From positions 12,276,001 through 12,340,000 of the forward strand of contig NC_051120.1 in assembly GCF_014839805.1 (NCBI RefSeq): a stretch of DNA of 64,000 nucleotides, given 5' to 3'. Below are positions 34,116 to 46,781 of the stretch, one piece after another; within the stretch, counting starts at the first letter, position 1; each line of letters starts with the position of its first letter. Both the position numbers and the translations under genes were made by a program. The notes under the pieces were generated by a model. The model was not told the origin of the DNA. It worked only from the letters and a program-made list of their open reading frames with translations, and made no database searches. The DNA is from Manduca sexta. Its lineage: Eukaryota; Arthropoda; Insecta; Lepidoptera; Sphingidae.

Positions 34116-35266
34116 TTTGACGTACTATAACAAAAATAAAAAATGGCGTATCATTAATTCAGTTTCTTCGTAAATAACATAACGTTGTCCTAATTTTCAT
34201 AACATGTCATCACGTCTACATTAACATTGAACATGTGTGAAGTCTCGTTCTTAGAAACATGTGCTATTAACATGTTATTATAGCCTTGACACTGCAAACT
34301 TGTCTAGTAATTACATACTTACTACGTAATATGGAAATAGGTAGTGATATGTTTGCACACTATTTAAGTGAAGTGTGCAAGTTAATTCTTGTTCCTGATA
34401 TATCTCTAAAACTTCATTCAAGAAAAGTGGTTATATCGGATTTTGTCATTATTACAATCCAACAATATTTATCGTAAATATACTTATTATAATATACACA
34501 ATAATCGGCTTACTTCCATGCACAACTGGAAATAAAAAAAGAAAACTTTATAACTTAATAAATTGTGTTTACTGATTTGATTTTGTTTAGGGAAGAAATC
34601 GTCAAAATAGACAGGAGCAGAGTAAAAATAAAGGAAGTAATTACAAAATCTTTGACAATTCACTTCTTTTTCAACAAGTTTTTCTTTCGTTATTGTTATA
34701 ATCTAAAGGTTATAGAGTTATATTTAGATTATAAGGTTTATAATGTTGATTATAATTTACTAAATTCATATTGGTCTTTCGATAATTATCTGACTTCAAT
34801 TGCACCAGTAATATCTTTAGCCATCCCCAAGAAACGGCAAATTTGGACAAAGGTAAAAATATTAAAAATCGTTAAAATATGATACTCGATAAAATATAGT
34901 CATTTATTATATTTTCCTTTAACACAATACATTAACTATAACCTTTTTTGTATTTACATACTACACACGCTTAAAACTAACAAATAATTTCATTTTTGTA
35001 AATGTGTCTACTGATCCTGTCCTAGAAATCGGGATGGTGTGTATGATGCAGCTCTTTGGCCCGTAATAAAAGGTCTGGAAGGTATTATTACTGAATCGTG
35101 AGGCTATACCAGGGCAAGTCATTCGGTTGTTAAAAAAAACACAGTTGAAACAAAGTCGTCATTAACTTTTTCTCAGAAATGTACATGCCTTATGTGATTT
35201 TTAGAACAATACAACACGTATTGTCCGGGGTTCATTGTACTTTGGGTTAAATATTAAGGTATAATC
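34116..35266. other. Non-coding AT-rich sequence
   Basis: No gene seen. A 105-codon plus-strand frame at 34565-34882 is Lys/Ile/Tyr-rich and looks like chance in AT-rich DNA. Confidence 0.45.
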
Positions 35267-35420
35267 GACAGCCTCCGTGGAGTAGGGCAACAAATTAGCT
35301 TTAATATGCGAGACCGCAGGTTCGAACTCCGTTTCAGGACTAATTTTATTTGATCTATCTAAAGATTTTTTATGCACTTCGGGGTTGGATGTAATAAGAC
35401 CAAAGTGAGACTTAGGTTAT
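35267..35420 (+). repeat. tRNA-headed SINE, diverged
   Basis: The head CAGCCTCCGTGGAGTAGGGC looks like an A box region, and GGTTCGAACTCC about 50 bp later is close to a tRNA B box. The spacing fits a Pol III promoter. The body after it is AT-rich, and the 3' end is not defined. Confidence 0.65.
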
Positions 35421-36660
35421 TTTAGTAATCTATAAGTTTAATTATATACTTTAATTTGTTAATTTTGACCGCATCTGGCAACGTACTACGTATTGGTTAA
35501 TAATGTAAGAAGAAATTCATTTTACGAACACAAATTGTATTTTTTCTCGTAGGTATTTTATTGGGTAGACATAATTGATAGTTTATTTATATTGTAGAAG
35601 TATCGTATTTTTATTGTAATAATGATTTTTGACAGCAAAATATCATGGAACTCTTATTTCAATCGATATTCGATACATATATAGGTTTAGCTTATATTAC
35701 ATAAATAGAATCGACGTGCAATCAATTCACTGAAATTGAACAACATGTCGATTCAAAACGTTCCCCAGCCCCATACGTTTGTAAACAACCCAGATTGAAA
35801 CGTTCAATTCAAATTAATGCAATTTAAAGCCAAACACAACACTATTCCGATTCAATTTCATTCGAAACGAATGACCATAACGGGCATTCAGTCTCATGGC
35901 GGGGTGAGGTCAATTTCCGCATCCCGCATGTTTTTGACTTTTCGGGCAACGAAACGATTGCATTTAATTTTATGTCCTATTCTTTTGACACAAAGGCAGT
36001 AATTTAATGTTTGTTGTTCTATCGTCTCTCGTTTAAACGATCTTCTCCCCTTCTTTCGGCGAGCGGTCATGCAATTTTTCAATCAGAAACTAATTGGGTG
36101 CAGTTTCGTGAGTTCGGCCAATTCAGCCGCCTATTTTGGCCGAAATTTTGTCATGTGCGCTGATTGCCGTTTTCACTTTTATTTATGTGCAATTTGTTAC
36201 GAAATAAGTAATATGCCGGAGGTTGAAATCAAACGATTATTAATTTGCATATTAAATAACACCCTGATATCTTTGAATTTGTATGACATTCGTAAAAACA
36301 TTATGAAGTTATGTACAATGTGAATATAAACTGTTTTGATATGTCCCAAACGAATCTAAATTAAATCACTATTGAAAGGTCGTGGGAAGGCCCCTTTTAG
36401 GTACAAACACCCGAACATAATATTCTAGCCCAAAATCAGTTCGGCTAATTTCTGCCTTCGTGCCTCGAACTTTATATTAAATGTCGGTTGAAGGCACCTA
36501 TTCAATATTGGTAAAAACTTAAATATACTAAAAAGTATTTACACTAAATACATAGGCAGGTAATTGCTTTTTATATTTTACTTTTGCAACAAAGTAGTTC
36601 ATTTAAAATGTGGCTACCCACAAATCTTTTTCAAGATAAGTAGCGGTACTGCTGTAGGTA
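35421..36660. other. Non-coding AT-rich sequence
   Basis: No gene seen. This stretch would be intron of the minus-strand gene starting at 36999, if that gene continues to the left. Confidence 0.4.
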
Positions 36661-36707
36661 TATTATTGTTAGTTATATTTGAACTAGCAGCAAAAAGCAT
36701 TGCTTAC

Positions 36708-36999
36708 CGTTAACGATAAATCTGTGTCTATCGTTCATTAGCTCCTTCGTAAGTTTCGGACATTCATTATTCAACACAACACACAAATCGTTCAACTTAG
36801 AACCGCTCTGTTTACTAACAACATCGACAAAATAATTGCACTTCTCACTATCAGCCGCACTAGTAATCAACTCTAAATCGGCCACACTGAATATTCCCTT
36901 TTTCACTAAAACGTCTAAAATGTTCGTATCGGTAAGTTCGCGTAATAAAATATGTTTGTGTCGCATGAGACCGGCACAAACGTTGCCGGCCGCGGCCAT
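36708..36999 (-). CDS. First coding exon of a CARD-like domain protein
   Basis: It starts at ATG 36999-36997 and runs 97 codons plus one base to a strong donor (ACG|GTAAGC at 36708). The sequence (RHKHILLRELTDTNILDVLV, then KKGIFSVADLELITSAAD and LNNECPKLTKELM) has the helix pattern of a caspase recruitment domain of the death-fold superfamily: an Arg/Leu-rich first helix, a V-KKGIFS-type turn and a closing L-P-L-x-L. Proteins with an N-terminal CARD in insects include the initiator caspase Dronc and its adaptor Dark; which one, if either, cannot be told, because no caspase or NB-ARC exon is visible to the left. If real, it would act in apoptosis signalling in the cytosol. The fold assignment is by eye. 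Confidence 0.55.
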
Positions 37000-38711
37000 C
37001 GTTCAACTAAAGTCTAAACTTGACAAAAAATGCCATTGAATCGCCCCATTCAAAAGGAACAGATGCAATGTAAACGCTGCTCTAGTACCGTACCCTCAAA
37101 TTGGGCAAGTTTTTGTCTTTTTCTTTCAAGGTAATGAAAGATAAAGATGCAAGTTTTGGTCTCATATATGATAAGAAAGCTTGGAGACAAATTAAATTAC
37201 AGTTATTTTATAAAGTTTAATAGCCGATTACGTAACTTGTACAGTGTACTTGACAAACAAGTGGCTGACTACAGTTTTTCGAACTAAGCACATATAATAT
37301 AAATGTACCTATAATATGCTGTTGAAATGGGCAGCTTTTTACCTACATTATAATCATATTATTATTTCTCAACTAGGTACTCACTACGCACTGATAAAAT
37401 ATGTAATAAGTATATAATGTAAAATCACTAGTTACTCTGATTGACTAAGATTTGTGTTATCTCTCCCATAAGCATTACATCAACAAATATTATATGAACC
37501 TATGTAATTAGTAAGTACAGGGTATCAGTAAGATACAAGAAAATTATTTAAAAATGATATATTTTACTAAGATGTTTTTATTACATAGATACGTTGTCCG
37601 AGCTCAATACTGGCAAGACGAAAGTAAGGCAATTCCCCGACGTTCACTTAGTCAACCATGCCCTGGTAACTTCGAACTAATTATTTTTTTTAGAATAAGC
37701 GCCATCTCTCCCCTATACATGGCACTAATTTCTTAATATGTTTTCTCAGTGTGACTAGTTCATTATATGTTACTTTTAGTACGTATAAATTTTGATAATT
37801 CTGGTATTTTTTTTATTTAAGCTACAACTAAACAAGCAGTTATGCTTTAAAAATAAATTTTATTACTTCCTATAAAAGTTATCTACAATACTTATAATTT
37901 TAAAATAAATTTGGACGAATAGCAATATTTTTAGTATTTTATAGTAGTTTACTGCTAACAAACAATAGCAACTTCTAGTAAACGTCATAAGATATTTTTC
38001 TGTCGGTAAATTTGTATACTCGTGCGCATTTTCTTGTGATTTTTGTTTTTTGTTGTATATTTACGTTGAATTGAGCTTCAGTTCTTCCGTATTTAAGAAA
38101 TACCTATTGACTGTGTTTGTGTAAGTGTCAGTGACATACATTAGATAGGCTCTCTATAAGAAATTTGAACTATTTATATCAGTGTAGTGTTGTTTGTAAA
38201 ACATTTTACATAATGTCCCGGAACATAAGACAATGTATTAATAAATGTGTAAAAGAAATAAATTAGTTTAAAATATACTATTGTATTATTTATCTTTGAA
38301 TTGGGTCAAACCATTACATTTCGACCCATACGTAGAACAAAGTTTATCTGCAAAACACTGATTCTGACACTTAATAAAACAAATTCCTAATTTGTTATTT
38401 ACATAACAGCATATTATATTCCAAAAATTGTTACTAAGAACCAGTGTTTTACAATTACGACTTTTTCTACCGATGGGTCGACATAGAATTAAATATATTA
38501 TTTTGAGAGTTAGAAACCTATATATGCATATACATGCATAGCTATATTTATTTTATTTCCCTGTATGGCGTCCAGATGTCGCTCAACGTTATGAAATTTC
38601 AAACTGAGAGTTGCCAGTCTATTTCCAGTATTATATATTAGTCTATGTAGTCAACCTCGAACCACTGTCGCGGCTAGTCGGCTTACTACCTATTTGTATT
38701 CTATTAATTAA
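37000..38711. other. Non-coding AT-rich sequence
   Basis: It contains the presumed 5' UTR and promoter of the minus-strand CARD exon (37000-37100, with no clear TATA box) and the upstream side of the decayed THAP gene. No further gene seen. Confidence 0.45.
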
Positions 38712-39502
38712 ATGCCTTCCTGTGTTTTTAGACGATGTACAAATTATACAGCAACTATAAAAGAAAATAAACGTTTCATTTCATGTGTAATTATACACTA
38801 TTTAACTTATCAAATAAACCGAATGAATTTTATTCGACTGTCATGGCGACGGCGGTCGACGCTCGCGCCATGTCAATGCGAGCTGCTAGGGGAAGATGGG
38901 TAATGACTGTCTCAGGCTTTATAAACCTACTATTTCTGTTTTATAATATAATAACACGGTATGAAATAAAATCATGTATTTAGGTAATAGTTTAATTTAA
39001 AAATACATCAAATACTTGTAAATATTTACGGTTCTGCTTTTGTTTGAATTATAGAATCCCTAAAGATTGACTGCTAAAAGAAAAATGGTTGTGTGTGATT
39101 AGAACTCAAAGGTGTGAGAATGATTGGATACTAACTACATATTCTACTGTCTGTTCCGATCATTTCCTAGAGAGTGACATATACGTAACCAAAAATAATG
39201 TTAAAAATCACATTAAAGCAAAAGGTCACATAATCATTCCTAATGTCAAAGATATTCAAATTATTAAAAATCGGATTTTTAAATCGTTTGTAAGTTGTAA
39301 CGACGTATTTCAGTCTTTAAATGTTCATTCCTTAGAGCACAACCCGACGTTTAATCATAGATTACACCTTATCCGCGCTGTTATAGATAAATTCATTAAT
39401 GTTCGCTTACATTTCGCACACAAAACTAATATAGATTGTAAAACTGATTATAAAAGACAAAAAAGGAATAAATTAAGTTTGTTTGAAGTTTATATAAAGT
39501 AA
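38712..39502 (+). pseudogene. Decayed THAP-domain gene, transposase-like, two exons
   Basis: ATG 38712 opens with MPSCVFRRCTNYTA, the classic C-x-x-x-x-C start of a THAP zinc finger. The second half lies after an intron (acceptor 39053-39054): PKD, then KEKWLCVIR and VCSDHFLESDIY, giving the Trp and the final Cys-x2-His of the finger. After it comes a tail with HLIRAVIDKFINVRLHFAHK, like the region after the finger in THAP-type transposases and their domesticated relatives. Two lesions are visible: the VSFH-like end of exon 1 is one frame off the ATG frame, and exon 2 has an in-frame TGA at 39068-39070. The 3' frame is open to 39502. THAP proteins bind DNA; this copy probably cannot. Confidence 0.75.
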
Positions 39503-40911
39503 ACACGCTGGCGCTAAATAACTAGAGTTTTATGATGGAGACGATGATATATTATATCTTAAAGAATTTTTGTATACCTAGTTTTACGTATATAGAGCAT
39601 TTAAAGCAATGAATATATTTATTTATATAGTTCACCTTACTGTCTAAAATAAATGTTTCTCTGTTCACACAATAAATTGTTTTATTAAAATGAAGTGTCC
39701 AATTTTCCCCAAATTTCTCTGATTGTAGGTCACACGCGCTTTGGCCAATGAGCGTGCGGCACTAACGTTGTTACGTAACTGTCGATGTATATATATCCTT
39801 TTCTAACGAATGTGTGCTGCATCTTTTTATTCCTTCTTCGAGCCAATTGGTAATTATATGGACAGGTACGTGACTATAGCACATAGTGCGCCGTTTTTTT
39901 GTGCCATTTTGTTAGTGTATGCCGCGTCTATTTGTAAAACGTCATTGATATTTTAAACATAAATTCGACGTTTCTATTAACCAATCCAATTATAATCGTT
40001 GTGAATGGTTGGTTACGATCGTAACTTTGTAAATTTATCCATTTTATATACATAGGTATAACAATATAATGTTATGTATATGTATTAGGTACCTTGTAAA
40101 TAATTATATCTAACTTATATCGACTGGTTGGAATGTCTCGGATTCTAGGTCAATGATACTAGTATTTAAATATCATTGTTCTCAGTATAAAATATAGGCA
40201 GATAGGTGACAAAAGATGTTTTATAAGGTTTTAACCTCCCTACAGTCCGCGCGCAAGCTTGGGAAAAACGTATATATCTACTTTGGTTGCCTTAAATTTT
40301 TATAATGTGGATATGGTTCCATTAATTTCGTAATAAAAATGTCACTAAAATTGTTGATTATGTGCACCTCCTCCTAAAGTACTTATCATTTAGTATTTTC
40401 TGAGACAGGAGGCTGTTTTTTAGCTAGGGTGGGATGGTTAGGTTATTTGCTTCGTAATTAGTAGTCGCCGCGCCGGTCCTGTAGTCATTGTACTACAATG
40501 CATAATTATTTATCCCTGAATAATTCATGAACAGTGCCATCTAGCGAAATTCTATCACATTGTTTACTATATTTTCAATATAAAACTATAGGAATTTTAT
40601 TATAAAATATGATTTGTATTCTTATTTCAATAATATATTATTTTATGAATAATTTCTTTGGAAATAATATTGCTCATTGAGTTATTCTATGTTGGTAAAT
40701 GATATTTTTTATTTTGCATAGAGCTGTATTTTATTCTGCTATTACCTGTTTTGTTTGTGCCACAGCTTGACGTTTACAAACATAACCTAAAATTAATTCG
40801 ACGTTTGTAAATTGTGATTGTTGAATATTATAATTTTTCGTGTTTTTGTACACATTCTCATGATTTATTAGTGCATGATTTGTCATTTAATTAGTAATTT
40901 GATTGTGCAGC
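39503..40911. other. Intergenic sequence with a candidate promoter and the LEO1 5' region
   Basis: It holds the candidate promoter at 39735-39865 and the 5' flank of LEO1. Between them is AT-rich sequence without a gene. Confidence 0.45.
39735..39865 (+). promoter_or_regulatory. Candidate TATA promoter and first exon
   Basis: A CCAAT box (GGCCAATGAG, 39752), a TATA-like GTATATATATCC (39786) and, about 40 bp on, a pyrimidine-rich stretch (TTTTTATTCCTTCTTCG) resemble a core promoter with a TOP-like start. ATGGACAG|GTACGT at 39858 is an ATG followed by a very good donor. It may be an alternative first exon of LEO1 or of another gene. Inference only. Confidence 0.3.
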
Positions 40912-43900
40912 ATGGCACCGATAGTGAGAAAATCGCGGGCAGGTAAAATCGTTTTTTTTTTCGAAACGAATACTAATTTAGTTCCACTGTTTTCGACCCC
41001 TTTTTAATGAATCGTATTCAAATTGAAAAATCTGTTGCTAATATGGAATGTACACACATGTACTGTTGAGTCTAGACACTAGAGTTCTTGTAAAGTTTGA
41101 TGCATATGTCACTAAATAATCAAGTAAGCCATAACATGTTAAACATTGTTAAATGGTGTCAAATACGCTAACGAAACCAATGAAAATCAGACAAGACGGT
41201 AACAACGAATAAGCGTGACATGGAAAAATATGTTAATTGCAGAAAATTTATATTAGATTTCTCATATTAATAGGATTATCTTGAAGATATTAAAGAATGA
41301 GAGCCTCACTGAAAGATTTAAGATGTCTACATCAACTTGATTTATCTGTTTGAATAACATAAGTTCACTTCCCACAGTGAAAAAAAAACATATAACATAC
41401 ATTTAATCACTGATTAAATGTTTTAGGTGAAATATAGACAAGTTGTTAAGTTGATCTGTGTTTTTATTGCAAGAAAGTTATTTATTATTTAGGCATCAGT
41501 GTATAAGTAATTTCCCTTTCCAGACACAGATACCGGTTCTGATTCGGACAGTGGGTCCAGTGCCAGCCGCAGTAAGAGTCCTAGCCCAGCACCCTCTGGT
41601 AAAGAGGGCAGTCAGTCTAGGTATGTCATAATTTTTTGTCCATTTGCATATTTCCAACAGTACAAATCACTTTTATGATGAAAATAAGAGGGTTTTTAGA
41701 GGCCCACAAATTACTTATTTTGAATAGTTTATTTGAGGATTGAGATGGAGTTGTTTGTCAAAAATGGCCATTAAGCACATAAAATTACTTAAGATTATAG
41801 TTTGTTATTAACATAAGTAATGTAGGGTTAGAATATTATTCTACACAACAATGGAAGTTAAAGTTCTGTGTTAATTTACATATTGTTATTGTATTTCAGA
41901 TCAGTATCCCGCAGTCCGGCCAAGTCAGGCAGCGAATCTCCCAAATCAACCCGATCCAGGAAATCCTCCAATGCTTCTAATGTATCCCGCAGTAGGTCTA
42001 ATTCTCCTGCTGCTTCAAACAGATCTGGCTCATCCAGTCCTAAATCCCATGCCTCAGGTAGCCCAAAGCGCAGAACCTCAAAGTCAAGGTCCAGAAGTGG
42101 CTCAAGGCGGTCCCGTTCTGGATCTGCTAGTGGCAGATCTCGCTCTGGCAGTGCCAAGTCACGATCAGCGAGTCCTAAATCAAGAGATCAATCACCAAAG
42201 TCTGGTTCACAGTCACCCAAATCGAGGTCCCAAAGTCCTAAATCGAGATCGCAAAGCCCTAAATCACGGTCACAGAGTCCTAAATCGAGGTCCCAAAGCC
42301 CTAGATCTAGGTCGCACAGTCCAAAATCTGGTGAAGCTAAAAGCAGGTCTAGGTCTAAATCAGCCAGCGCTAGTCCTAAGAACAGAAAGTCCCGGTCTAG
42401 ATCTGGGAGTGCTTCATCAAGATCTAAGAGTCCTGTTGCAAGGCAGGATGTTCAAGACAGCAGGTCTAATTCTCCGAACCTCATGATTGATGACAACCAA
42501 GACAAGAACGAATCTAAGAGTCGTTCAAGGTAAACAATGTTATAAAATTTTAAACAAAAACAGTTTCTTGTAAGTAAATGGTTGTACTAATATGAACTTA
42601 CGTTTCAGGTCTGGTTCAAGACAGTCCAGGTCAAAATCGCGCAGCAAGTCCAAAAGTCGTTCCAGATCACGATCAAAGAGCTCTAATGTGTCTGAAGGTA
42701 ATTAAAAACACATATCCAACTAAAACTCACAACTGAAATAGTATTTGATTATGTTTCAAATTGGTATAAACTATGTTTATACCATTCTGTTAGCGATTAA
42801 AATCTTTAGCAAATGTATGCATAATTTCGTTTTATTCTATCTTTACAGGTGACAAGAAAAAGCGCTCTGTACTATCAGATTCAGAGAGCGATGTTGGCGA
42901 TAAAGGTGGTTCGAAGCGTAAGAAGGGCTCGGACAGCGGCTCAGACACGAGCAACAAACCCAAAAAGAAGTCCAAGAAACTCGTAGACTCTGATGATGAC
43001 GAGAACCAAGAGAAGGGTGATACTGGTAAGTCTATTAGACTTCAAACAAGAAAGGATTTGGATGTGTTGTATGTAATTCCATTATGTTCGTTCAAAGCTT
43101 AATCGTCTGCTTTTATATCGCCGTAAAGATATAACGATTGCTTTCAAATTACACTCACCCATGGTTACATATTTAGGATCCAAAACCTGATTCTTTAGTC
43201 CACAGAAATTGAAAAAAAGAAAAGTAATATATGTTTTTATATTGATTATCTCGTTTGCAGTTACGGCGGATGCACTCTTCGGAGATGCTTCAGACATTAG
43301 CACAGAGGACGAGGGAAGCGACAAGCGCGGCTCTCGGTCTCGCTCGCGGTCGCGCAGCGCCGCGCGATCCGACGATGGACGCCGCTCGCCTGACGAACGG
43401 AAGGGCAGCGGGGATGAGGTAATGAGTACAAACTCATTATAAAGTAAATATGAGATATGATACCCAGTGGCGTAGCTAGGTAAACAAGAGCCCTGATGGA
43501 AAACAAGGGCCTCCCGGCCCAGTGTGTGCAATTCGCTTAATCAATGCGAGGACTTGGGCAGGAGCCAAAAGACCCTGATTACAGTTTTTGGTAGGTAGGT
43601 AGCTAGTTTTCACAGGGTATTAAAAATGTAGGTCACTGATTAGGGTCTGGTGGGCTCGCTGTCCTCGGAAGTACTATTGCACTGTACTGCCTAGCCTTAT
43701 GGCAGTTATGCCCCTAATCGGACCGTGTAAAGAAATTATGCAATCCATACATTAAGTGTGTCATACTGCGATGCGACATTGCGGTACGATTGACGTGCTG
43801 AGGTCGCGGGTCGAGGAAAATTAGGTTTTTGTGCTTCGTATCAATGTGGAATCTGGAATCTATAATAATAGACCCAACATAGCCAGCGAAATGTGGGTGT

Positions 43901-46106
43901 GATAATACCTCTGTCTATCCATGAAGAGAGAAAAGGTGTAATGTTATGTATATTAATCCAGGAGCCGCGTGAAAAGCCCGAAGAAGAAGAAGAAGTGGAA
44001 ATTCCGGAGACTCGTATCGACGTCGACATGCCCAAGATCTGGACCGAGCTAGGCAAGGAGTTGCATTTCGTGAAGCTGCCCAACTTCTTGTCTGTAGAGA
44101 CCAGGCCTTACGACCCGAACACTTACGAAGATGAGATTGATGAAGAAGAAACTTTGGATGAAGAGGGTCGGGCTAGGTGAGTGGTTTTAGGAACATACTT
44201 TATAGTTTGCATGGGTATATCTGACTTTTGACCCATCAGGGGAGCAAGGGAGGATTCCAGCTTTTGTAATAATTGGTTAGAAGTTCTTTTTCGAACTTTT
44301 TCTTTACAATGAGGATTATTAGTACTTTACTATTTTCTTTTTAATACAACTGAATAAACAAAATTATTGTTTATGCAATTATTATGCATGAATAATAATT
44401 ATCAGTCACAAAGCACTGCTTCTCTATGTTCTTTCAAAGGAATGGTAAAACAATTAAAATATTAATGATTCACAATTTCAGGTTAAAGTTGAAAGTAGAA
44501 AACACCATTCGATGGCGCACAGCGTTTGACAAAGAAGGCAACGCGATCAAGGAGTCGAACGCGCGGATGGTGAAATGGTCCGATGGTAGCATGTCGCTGC
44601 ACCTCGGCTCCGAGATATTCGACGTTTACAAACAGCCTTTGCACGTAAGTTTCATGTCCATTACTGGTTATTGGTGTCCATGACTGGGTTCTTTATTATA
44701 ATATTCAACAATATCAGTTACATATTATAGTCAGGTTAACCTAGATATACTGTTATTGAGAACTGTTCTGGCATCTCATCAGTTAGCTCTTTTATCTCCT
44801 ATATGATTTAACAGCCAGTAACTGCTGCCAGGCTTCACTTACCCACTTCTGTTTTCCTTTAATTTTTACCATCTTTATGTCTTCTAAAATATTTTTTTCA
44901 TGCCAGGGGGACCACAACCACCTGTTCGTGCGTCAAGGCACAGGTCTGCAAGGGCAAGCTGTGTTCCGAACGAAGCTGTCGTTCCGTCCACACTCGACCG
45001 AGTCGTTCACTCACCGCAAGATGACGCTGTCGCTCGCTGACCGGTCCACGAAGACCTCCGCTATCAAGATCCTGTCGCAGGTCGGCACGGATCCTGATGC
45101 GGATAGGAAGTACCAGCTCAAGGTAAAGTTTATAATTATACTGTCGTCTTTTCCCTTGTCCTACTCTAATGTGGGTAGATAATATTAGATAATATTACGA
45201 ATTGCTACGGTTACGATGATTTTTTCCTGGATGAAAGGCTGGTTATGTATGTTTCCACGATAAAAAGCAGCTTATGTGAGGAGGTCCAGGGTCTTTCATA
45301 CCAAACTATCATACCAAATTTCATCGGAATCGGTTCAGTAGTTCATTTATAAGTATGGATTCAGTATCGAAGTGGAGTCGGCGAAGTGCTACTAGGCATT
45401 AGTTGTTTTTTTGCTTTTGGCATATCAAAAATGTTGATATGAGATATTATTGTTTCCAGAAAGAGGAGATGGAGTTGCGTGCGGCGATGCGGTCGCGCGT
45501 GTCCGCTCGACCCAAGCGACGCGCCGGCGCACGCGCGGCGCAGCGAGGCGACGACTCCGAAGACGAGGGCGGCGTCTCGCTGCAGGCCATCAAGAACAAG
45601 TACAAGCAAGGACAGAAAGGTACCGCATCACTACTACTGGAATACTAAATCTGTAATGACTGGACTTTACATTAAACTTGAAATTCAATTAGCTAAAACT
45701 ATTAATAGAGTGAGAGAAGTTGAAATTAGGGACCCATTCTTTACCCTGTTAGGAACCTCGCATCGGGTAAAACCACCACTGCACTTGGATTATATATTTA
45801 CAGAAATTATACCGTAATAAAAAGTCATAGTAGCGGGAAGTTTGGTCAATTGGTTCTACTTTATGATTTTTTTTATTCAATTTATAACTCAATAAAATCA
45901 TTTGTTTAGCGTCAGCGGGTGCAGCCATATACTCGTCAGAATCGGACGCGTCTGACGTCGAAACGCGTCGCGCGCGGCGTCAGGACCGCGCTAAAGCGCT
46001 CAAGGATTCTGACGACGAAGGCAGCGATGACAAAGCAGGAGGCGAGGCCACGCCCGCCCGCAGCGGGAGTGCCAGCGGGAGCGGAAGCGGAAGTGGGAGC
46101 GATTGA
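40912..46106 (+). CDS. Leo1: RNA polymerase-associated protein LEO1 (PAF1 complex subunit)
   Basis: Eleven exons: 40912-40942, 41524-41620, 41900-42529, 42609-42697, 42849-43025, 43261-43418, 43962-44176, 44482-44644, 44907-45122, 45460-45619 and 45910-46106. They sum to 2133 bp with every phase matching: 710 codons plus TGA. LEO1 works in the nucleus in the PAF1 complex (Paf1, Ctr9, Cdc73, Rtf1), which travels with RNA polymerase II and promotes histone modification and elongation. The diagnostic core (about residues 400-575) includes [41 protein letters not shown] and [11 protein letters not shown]. The N-terminal half is Ser/Arg/Pro/Lys-rich with SPKSRSQ repeats; the C-terminus is acidic and ends in Gly-Ser repeats. 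Length is near that of known orthologues (human 666). The Drosophila orthologue is called Atu. The Met start is favoured because exon 1 gives a short [10 protein letters not shown] head in frame. Confidence 0.96.
42181..42330 (+). repeat. 21-bp coding tandem repeat in LEO1 exon 3
   Basis: About six units of SPKSRSQ are encoded with varied third bases (CCTAAATCGAG and CCTAAATCACGG types). The codon variation suggests selection on the peptide rather than a fresh DNA expansion. Confidence 0.8.
43466..43700. mobile_element. Possible diverged hAT-like repeat in LEO1 intron 6
   Basis: CAGTGGCGTAGCTAGG at 43466 is a typical hAT-element terminus. I find no matching right terminus or 8-bp duplication, so the extent is a guess. 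Confidence 0.35.
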
Positions 46107-46266
46107 GATACTTTTTTGTGAATTGCCTTCAACAGAATACCCGGGTCAATATGTATTTGTAGGCTTCGAGTGTTGCAAGTAGTCGTGTAACGGTCTATAA
46201 AAGTTATGCCTTATTTTTCATCTTTCGAATATTATATCAGAGTATCTTCAGGCCAAAATTACGTCC

Positions 46267-46428
46267 GGGACCTTGTTCTCTATGCCACAAGGTATCTTGA
46301 CGGTACACTACAGACACGTAACGCAACGTGTCGCGTTTAAGACAATAGAATACTATTCTACGTTAATTTCACGAAGATATCGTAACACGGCTGTGTTATG
46401 AGATTACACTGTCAGAGAATAAGATCCC
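46267..46428. mobile_element. Short MITE with GGGCCTTATTCT-like ends, copy 2
   Basis: The ends GGGACCTTGTTCTCTATG and AGAGAATAAGATCCC are inverted, and the inside (GACACGTAACGCAACG, AACACGGCTGTGTTA) matches 31376-31539. It lies in the presumed 3' UTR of LEO1. Confidence 0.7.
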
Positions 46429-46677
46429 TGTAAACCATAATCCTACCCTAATTTTGGAGACATTTTTGTTCTGGTCTCTTGATTAAGTAAGGTAAGATTC
46501 ATACCTTAAAATATTTTGCTAACATAATTACATGGCAGTTATTGTAATCAGTTTTGTTATCGCGTTAGAATTTACTACAATTTTATAGACATTGCACGTG
46601 ACTAACTGAGCTTAACAACAAATGACTCTTTGTTATTATTAAGACTATGTAGCTATTATATGAGCTACAAAAATGTA

Positions 46678-46683
46678 AATAAA
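46678..46683 (+). promoter_or_regulatory. Candidate polyadenylation signal of LEO1
   Basis: AATAAA, 572 bp after the LEO1 stop and about 100 bp short of the end of the convergent minus-strand gene. Use of this signal would put the MITE at 46267-46428 in the 3' UTR. Confidence 0.45.
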
Positions 46684-46781
46684 TTATAATTTGTAATAAT
46701 GTATTTTACTTAACAATTTGACCTCCTGTAACAGTAAATAATGGCATATATTGAAAGAAATATAAAAACTACATTTAATTG

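Noticed and set aside
34565..34882. 105-codon plus-strand frame
   Set aside because: Low-complexity Ile/Lys/Tyr composition expected of AT-rich DNA; no start context or homology that I can see.
38843..38899. Short GC-rich ATG frame followed by a good donor (TGG|GTAATG)
   Set aside because: Only 19 codons inside the THAP intron, with no downstream exon that fits.
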